From the NCBI RefSeq assembly GCF_001423615.1, contig NZ_LMOU01000001.1, positions 366,302 through 430,301 of the forward strand: a DNA stretch of 64,000 nt. Direction: 5' to 3'. Every line of letters begins with the position of its first letter. The stretch's first letter is position 1. Source of the DNA: Microbacterium sp. Leaf159. Its GTDB lineage: Bacteria; Actinomycetota; Actinomycetes; Actinomycetales; Microbacteriaceae. The notes below the pieces were generated by a model. The model made no database searches. It was not told the origin of the DNA and was given only the letters and a program-made list of their open reading frames with translations. Shown here in pieces: positions 53,423-62,400 of the stretch. Position numbers and translations under genes: made by a program.

Positions 53423-56400
53423 ATGGTCGGGGGAGGTGTTCGTCGTGGCTGGCGCAGATCCGCCATCGCCATGACCACCGCCATCGCCGTGATCGCGGCC
53501 GGGTTCACGCTCGGCGCACCGCAGGCCGCCGAAGCCGCCGTCGTGCAGTGGGGCACGAATTCAGGCACCGCTCCGAACTATCAGGCCAACGTCAACGGCG
53601 ACTTCATCATGGCCGGAAACGGCGTGCTCGCCTGCTCGGCGACGACGGCCACGACGAACGGCACGTGCGCCGATCTGCACGCAGCCTCGAGCACCAACGC
53701 GAACAACGTCAACGACAACTTCGTGATGAGCCAGAACAACTCGGTCGCGGGTTTCACCTCGAACTCGAGCAGCGCGACGATGACGATCCCCGCCGGCGCC
53801 ACCGTCGTGAAGGCCTTCCTCACCTGGAGCGCGAACACCGGCGTCTACACGGGAGACACGCGCCGTCTCTGCGCTCAGTACTCAGCCGCACGCGGCGTGG
53901 CGACGATGCCCTCGGGCAGCGCCACCGGGTACACCTCGCGAGCCATCCAACTCAAGGTCGCGGGCAGCTCGGTCACCAACGTCTCGCCGCAGAGCATGCT
54001 CGCCGACCCCGCATCGCAGGCGACGGCGCTCTACTACTCCGCGAGTGCCGATGTGACCGCGGCGTTCGCGGCCGTGCCGACCGGATCCGAGGTCACGATC
54101 TCGGCGGGCAACATCTGGACTCCGACCGGCGCCGGTTGCTATGCGGGCTGGTCGATCAACGTGGTCTACGACTACGGAACCTTCATCCCCGACAACCCCG
54201 CCTCGGTGCCGCACAACATCATCTACTACGAGGGACACGTGCGTCAGGGCGCGAACGACGCCGACCTCACCGTCGCCTTCAACGGGTTCACGGCCGTGGC
54301 TGCGGGAACTCGCGCCGGATTCACGCTCTTCGAGGGTGATCGCAACATCACCGGGGACTCGGCCTCGTACTCGCGGGGCGGCTCCACGCCGTACACGGAG
54401 ATCGCGAACGCCGCGGGGGCGACGGGCAACGTCGGCATCTCGCGGGCAGTGGGATCAGTCAGATACACCGGTACCGCGGGCACCGCGTTCACCAACCAGA
54501 ACGTCGACGTCGCGACAGTTCCGCTGACCAACGTCGTCGCGGGCGATTCGACCGTGAACCTGCGTCTGGGCACATCCGGCGACTCCTACCTTCTCCGCAA
54601 CGCGATGCTCTCTGTCCCCACAGCCGGGCTGCAGATCGTGAAGACCTTCGACGGCACGGTGGACAGTCAGTCGCGAACGGCCGGCGAGCTCGCGACGTTC
54701 ACGATCCGCATCACGAACACCGGCGCGGGAACCCTGCGCAACATCGTGGTGACGGATGACCAGGCCAACTGCGCACGCAGTCTCGGCGCGCTGACCCTCG
54801 CACCGCTGCAGACGACCACCTACACCTGCACGGCGACGGCTCCGTCGGCGACCGGGTACGTCTCGACGGCCGAGGCCACCGCAAGGACTGTGGTGGGGGA
54901 CTTCCTCGCGCAGGACAACGACAGCACGACTGTGCTCCTCAGCGCGATCGGACTCACCAAGACCAGTGCCCTCGCTCCCGGCGGCACCGGGCGCGCGGGA
55001 GACGTCGTCATCTACACGTTCACCGTCACGAACACGGGACAGTCGACGCTCACCGGCATCGTGATCAGCGACCCGTTGTCGGGACTGTCGGCGATCACGT
55101 TCGGAGCCTGGCCGGGAACCGCGGGCACGCTGACGCCCGGGCAGTCGGTCACTGCCACGGCCAACTACACGCTCAAGCAGAGCGATGTAGATGCCGGTTC
55201 TGTGGCGAACACGGCGACGGTGAGCGCGGCGGATGACGACGGAGGCATCCGTCCCTCCGGTTCCGCGAACCGTGTGACGCCGATCGCCGCCGCCGGCGCC
55301 GTCACGGTCACCAAGACCGGGGCGCTCGCGAGCGGGACCACGGGCCGTGTGGGCGATCGCGTCAACTACACCTTCACGGTCCGCAACACCGGCAATGTGA
55401 CGCTCGAGAACGCGTCGCTCGTCGACCCGCTGCCGGGGCTCTCGCCACCGGCGATCACCTGGCCCACAGCGACGGCAGGAGTCATCCCCGTCGGTCAGGC
55501 CGCCACCGCGACAGCCTTCTACACGATCACCCAGGCGGATGTCGACGCAGGCAGCGTCCGAAACACCGCCACCGCCACAGCCCGCACGCCGGGCGGCACC
55601 ACAGTCTCCGGTTCCTCTCCGCAGGTCACCGTTCCCACCATCGCCTCAGCGCCAGGACTCACGACGACGAAGTCGGGATCCATCACCCAGGGCAGCGGGG
55701 GAGTGGGCAGCACGATCACCTACACCTTCACCGCCCGCAACTCCGGCAACACGACGCTCACGAACGTCGCGATCAGCGATCCGCTCGCCGGACTCTCGGC
55801 GCTCACCTACTCGTGGCCCGGAGTCGCAGGAACCCTCGCCCCGGCCCAGTCCGTGACGGCGACCGCGACGTACACCGTGACCCAGGCCGACGTGGATGCC
55901 GGAGCGGTCCGCAACACCGCCACCGGCACGGCCCGCACACCCGCAGGTGCGACCCTCACAGTTCCGAGCAGCCAGTCGGTCGTCTCGACCGCGGCATCCG
56001 CTCCTTCGGTCAACCTCACGAAGACCGGTGCTCTCGCGCCCGGTAGCACGGGCAAGGCGGGTGACGTCGTCACCTACTCGTTCCGCCTCGCGAACAGCGG
56101 AAACGTCACGCTCACCGAGGTCGCGATCGCCGACCCGCTGGCGGGGCTCTCCGCCCTGACGTACACCTGGCCGGGAGCCGCGGGCACACTGGCGCCGGGC
56201 CAGGCCGTCACGGCGACCGCGACCTACACGCTGAAGCAGTCGGACGTCGATGCAGGGTCTGTGGCGAACACGGCGACGGCGTCGGCACTGCCGCCGAGCG
56301 GTGCACGTCTGTCGCAGACGAGGTCGTCCACCCTGCCCGTCACCCCGACCGGTGCTCTGACCGTGCTGAAGTCGGGCTCCGTCACAGCGGGGACGGGCGG

Positions 56401-59400
56401 CGTCGGCAGCACCGTCACCTACAGCTTCTCGGCGACCAACAACGGCAACGTGACGCTGACACAGGTCGCGATCGCGGATCCCCTTCCCGGCCTCTCGGCC
56501 GTCACCTACACCTGGCCCGGTACCGCAGGAACCCTCGCACCGGGTCAGACGGTGCAGGGCCGCGCGACGTACACCGTGCGCCAGGCGGACGTCGATGCCG
56601 GCGCCGTGACCAACACGGCCACGGCGTCGGCGCGCACCCCAGGCGGAGCATCGGTCACGGGTACGTCACCCACGACCCGTGTGAACACGGTGGCTGCAGC
56701 TCCGGCGAGCACGACGACGAAGACCGCCACGGTGTCAGGCACTGCCGCGGTCGGCGACGTCGTCACCTACACCGTGCGCACGACGAACTCCGGGAACGTC
56801 ACGCTGACCGACGTCGCCGTCAGCGACACGCTCGCGGGCCTGTCGGCCTTCACCTACACGTGGCCGGGAGCCTCGGGGCGACTCGCACCAGGGCAGACGG
56901 TGACAGCGGTCGCGACCTACACGATCAAGCAGGCCGACGTGAACGCGGGATCCGTGCGCAACGTGGCGTCGTCCACCGCCGTCTACGGCACGACGCCCGT
57001 GACGAGCACCTCGGGCACCGTCACGACGAACACCGTGCCCGCATCCGCCGGGATCGTGACGACGAAGTCCGGTGCACTGCAGAGCGGTTCCTCCGGCCGG
57101 GCGGGCGACACGATCGTCTGGTCGATCACGCTGCGGAACTCCGGCAACGTCACCCTGACCGGAGTCGCGGTCGCGGATTCTCTTCCCGGCATCTCCGTGC
57201 CGAGCTATGGCACGTGGCCGAGCGGCACGGCGGGAGTCCTGCAGCCAGGACAGACCGTCACTGCCACCGCGACGTCCGTCATCTCGCAGACCGACGTGAA
57301 CTCCGGTGCCGTGAGCAACACCGCCACCGGTTCCGGAGCCCCGCCCACCGGAGCTGCAGTGACGAGCACGGCGCCGGCGACCGTGTCCCTCGCCGCAGCT
57401 CCGGGCCTCGTGCTCACCAAGACCGGTGCGGTCACCTCGGGCAACGGCTCCGTCGGCAGCACGATCACCTATACGTTCTCGGCCCGCAACACCGGAAACG
57501 TCACGCTCACGGGCGTCGCGATCACCGACCCGCACGCAGGCCTCTCGACGATCGCATACACCTGGCCGGCGACCGCAGGCACGCTGCAGCCTAACCAGAC
57601 GGTGACCGCGACCGCCACGTATACGGTGCGTCAGTCGGATGTGGATGCGGGCTCGGCCAAGAACACCGCGAGCGCGAGCGGCACCCCGCCGACGGGGGCC
57701 GCGATCACCGCATCCTCCGGTGAGGTGACGGTCGCGACCATCGCTGCAGCGCCCGGCGTCGCGATCACCAAGACCGCCTCGGGCGGCGGCGGTGGTGTGG
57801 GCAGCGTCATCACGTACACCTTCCGCGCGAGCAACACCGGAAACGTCACGCTCACGGGCGTCGGCATCGCCGATCCGCTGGCAGGGCTCGGGACGCTGCA
57901 GTACCAGTGGCCGGGGGCTGCGGGAACGCTCGCTCCGGGGCAGACCGTCGTCGCCACCGCGCCGTACACCGTGACGCAGGCCGACGTGAACGCCGGATCG
58001 GTCACGAACACGGCGACCGCCACCGGCACCGGCGGAGGAACGACCGCGACCGCGGCATCCGGAGCGGTGACGACCCCGACGGCCACGAGCGCCCCCGCCG
58101 TCTCGGTCACCAAGACCGGAACGCTCGCAGGAACCGGTGCCGCGGGCGACACCATCACGTATGCCTTCACCGTGCGCAACTCCGGCAACGTCACCCTCAC
58201 CGGCGTGTCTCTCGTCGACCCGCTGATCGGTCAGGCACCGGTGCCGCTGTCGGGTTGGCCCGGAGCCGCGGGCACCCTGCAGCCGGGCCAGAGCGTCTCC
58301 GGCACCGCCACCTACACGGTCAAGCAGACCGACGTCGACGCGGGCGCGGTGGCGAACACCGCGACGGCCACGGGCACACCGCCGCGGGGTGCAGCGGTGA
58401 CCGGAACCGCTCCCTCCACCGTGCGGATCGACGCGGTCCCATCGATCGCCGTGCAGAAGACCGGTTCGGTCACTACTGGGTCCGGCGAGGTCGGCAGCAC
58501 CGTGACGTTCGCGTTCACGATCCGCAACTCCGGCAATGTCACGCTCAGCGGCGTCACGCTCACCGACACTCTCGCAGGGCTCAGTGCTCCGTCGATCACC
58601 TGGCCCGGTTCGCCGAACACCCTGACCCCGGGACAGACGGCTACCGGAACGGCGACGTACACCGTGCGGCAGGCCGACGTCGATGCCGGATCCGTGCGCA
58701 ACACGGCGAGCGTCAGCGGTCGACCGCCGGCGGGTGCCGTGGTGAGCGCGACGTCCACAGAGGCCGTGGTGCCCACGAGCGTCGCCGCACCGGGGCTGAC
58801 CGTGACCAAGAGCGGTGACACCGCGGCCGGAACGCGCGTGGGCGATGTCATCACCTACACGATCCGGGCGACCAACAGCGGCAACCAGACGCTCACCGGC
58901 GTGACGCTGAGCGATCCGCTCTCGGGGCTCTCCGCGCTCTCGGTGACCTGGCCAGGCGCGAACGGCGTACTGGCACCGGGGCAGACGGCGACGGCTCGGG
59001 CCACCTACGTCATCACCCAGACCGACGTGAACTCCGGATCGATCCGCAACCGCGCGTCCGCAGCTGCCACGGCACCTGGCGGCGCATCGGTCAATGCGTC
59101 GTCCGCAGACGTCGTGACTCCGACGGTCACCGCTGCCCCCAGGCTGACCCTCGACAAGACCGCGAGCCTGGCGCCCGGCGCGACGGGTCGCGCGGGAGAC
59201 GTCGTCACGTACAGCTTCACCGTGCGCAACGCCGGCAATGTCACCCTCACGAGTGTCGGCATCGCGGATACGCTGCCAGGACTCTCGACCATCGCGTACA
59301 CGGGCTGGCCCGGCGCGACAGGCACACTGCAGCCGGGGCAGAGCGTCGCGGCGACCGCGACGCGGGCGCTCACGCAGTCGGACGTCGATGCCGGCTCCGT

Positions 59401-62400
59401 CGCCAACATCGCCACCGCCACAGGCACGCCGCCAACCGGTGACCCAGTGCAGGCGACGGCCGCTGCGACTCTCCCGCTGATCGCCGGCCCCCTCCTCACA
59501 CTCGGCAAGACCGCGGTCTACACGCAGGGGAGCGGCGCGGTCGGCAGCGTCATCACGTACACGTTCACGGCTCGCAACGCCGGAAACGTCACACTCACCG
59601 GCGTCGCGGTCACTGACCCGCACGCGGGCCTCAGCACGATCGCCCTCACCTGGCCCGGTACGGCCGGCGCGCTCGCGCCGGGTGCCCAGGTCGTAGGAAC
59701 CGCGACGTACACGGTCACGCAGGCCGACGTCGACGCCGGCACCGTGCGCAACACCGCACGGGTGACCGGCACGCCTCCCAGCGGTCCTGCGGTCGGTGCC
59801 GACTCGCAGACCGTCTCGCTCCCGACCGTCGCCGCCGGCCCCGCGCTGACGACCGCGAAGTCGGCATCCGTCGGCGGCACCGGGGCCGTGGGCGACGTCG
59901 TCGACTACACGGTGCGCGTGACCAACACCGGCAATGTGACGCTCCGCAGCGTCGTGGTGAGCGACCCGATGGCGGGACTCACACCCTTCACATACACCTG
60001 GCCCAGTGATGCGGGCGTGCTCGCGCCCGGTGCACAGGTCGTCGCGCGGGCGAGCCACACGATCACGCAGGCCGACGTGGATGCGGGCTCGATCGTCAAC
60101 GTCGCCACCGGAAGCGGGCTGTCGCCGAACGGCACGCCCGTGAGCGCGGCATCCGGCACTGTCACCGCGCCGACAGCCGCGGGAGATCCGCGGCTCCAGG
60201 TCGTCAAGTCCGGCACGCTCCCCGGGGGCGCCACGGGCGTGGCGGGGGAGACCATCACCTGGACGGTGTCGATCCGGAACACCGGCAACGTCACGCTCTC
60301 CGGCGTCACTGCCACCGACTCCCTCCCTGGTATCAGCGACCTCGCCTACGGAGTGTGGCCGTCGGGCACCGCAGGTGTGCTGGCGCCGGGTGACGTGGTG
60401 ACGGCGACCGCGACCTCGACCGTTCGTCAGACCGACGTCGATGCAGGTGCGGTGTCGAATGCAGCGACGGCGATCGGCACTCCCTCGCGGGGCCAGGCCA
60501 CGTCGGCGGTGGGTTCGGCGACGGTTCCGCTGACCTCGGCACCGGCGCTCACGATCCAGAAATCGGGCGCCTACACCGCGGGTACGGGGTCGGTCGGCGA
60601 CACGATCACCTACTCGTACACCGTGCGCAACGCAGGCAACGTGACGCTCACCGGAGTAGCCGTGAGCGATCCGCACAGCGGACTCTCCACGATCAGCTAT
60701 GGCGCCTGGGCGTCCGGCACGACGGGCACACTCGCACCCAACCAGACGATCACCGCGACGGCGACCTACCAGGTGCGTCAGAGCGATGTGAACGCGGGCT
60801 CGATCACCGATGTGGCGACCGCGTCGGGGCGCCCGCCCACGGGCGCAGCCGTGTCGGCGACCTCGCAGACCGTGGTGCTCGGCACCGCCACTCCCGCCCC
60901 GGCGATCCTGACGACGAAGACCGCGTCGGTCGGCGGGCCCGGACAGCTCGGCGACCTCATCACCTACACGCTCCGTGCGACCAACTCGGGCAACGTCACC
61001 CTCACCGGCGTCGCGCTGTCCGATCCCGCTCCGGGGCTGAGCCCGCTCGCCTATGGGCCGTGGCCGGGCGCCAGCGGCACCCTTCAGCCGGGTGAGTCCG
61101 TGACGGCGACGGCGACGCACCGCATCACCCAGGCAGACCTCGATGCCGGTTCCGTGTCGAACACGGCGGCGTCGACGGGTACGCCCCCGACGGGGCCGGC
61201 CGTGACCGATCCGTCCGACACGGTCGTGACAGCGACGGCGGCCCAGACCCCCGACATCGAGGTGACGAAGACAGGCACGCTCGCCGGCGGAGCGACGGCT
61301 CGTGCGGGCGATGCGGTCGCCTACTCGTTCTCGCTGCGCAACACCGGCAACGTCACGCTCACCGGCGTCGCACTCGCCGACCTCGAGCCCGGCGTCTCTC
61401 CGCTGGTCTACTCGTGGCCGGGCGCAGAGGGCGTCCTCGCTCCCAACCAGGTCGTCACGGCTACCGCGACCTATGCGCTCACGCAGGCCGACATCGACGC
61501 GGGGGCCGTCGACAACGTCGTGAGCGGTTCGGGTACCGCTCCGGGTGGCGCGTCGATCACCGAGAACGACGACGTCACCGTCCCGATCGCTCCGTCGGCA
61601 TCCATCGGCGTGTCGAAGACCGGAACGGTGGTCGGTGACGGAGTGGGAGACGGTGAGGCGGGCGACCAGATCCGGTTCGACTTCGTGGTCGTCAACACCG
61701 GCAACGTCACTCTCACGGATGTCGAGCTCGCCGACAGCATCCCCGGTCTCGTTCCGACAGTCACCTGGCCCGATGCGGGATCGGCGGGCGTCCTCGCTCC
61801 CGGCGCCACGGCCACGGCCACGGCCGTCTACGAGATCACCCAGGCCGACGTGAACAGCGGATCCGTGCCGAACTCCGTGACAGCGTCGGGTGCGCCGCCG
61901 ACCGGGGCCGACGTGACGGCGACAGACTCCGTCCAGGTCGCGACGGGTGCGCAGCGGTCCGAGCTCAGGCTCAGCAAGTCGGGCACGACGCTGCCGGGCG
62001 AGGCGGGACTCGGCGACGACATCACCTACACCTTCGTGCTCAGCAACACCGGAAACGTCACCGTCACCGGGATCGTCATCTCGGATCCGCTGGTCGGGCT
62101 GTCCGACATCGTGGCGGACTGGCCGGGCGCCGACGGCGTGCTCGATCCGGGGCAGAGCGTGACCGCCACGGCCACGCTCGAGATCACCCAGACACACATC
62201 GATGCCGGGCGCGTGCTGAACACCGCGACGGCGTCGGGGACCGCGCCTGCGGGCGCCGTGTCGACGACCTCACCGCAGAGCATCGTGCCGGTGGAGGCAT
62301 CAGCGCCGTCCGTCGCGGTCACGAACAGCGGCTCGCTCCCGCCAGGGTCCGCGGCCGGGTCGACGGTGACCTGGACCTACACGCTCAAGAACACCGGCAA

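Noticed and set aside
56735..62197. A 1820-codon leftward open frame opposite the giant repeat gene
   Set aside because: It mirrors the repeat period of the rightward protein. Its sequence is an Arg/Gly/Asp-rich antisense of the repeats and has no start context or domain.
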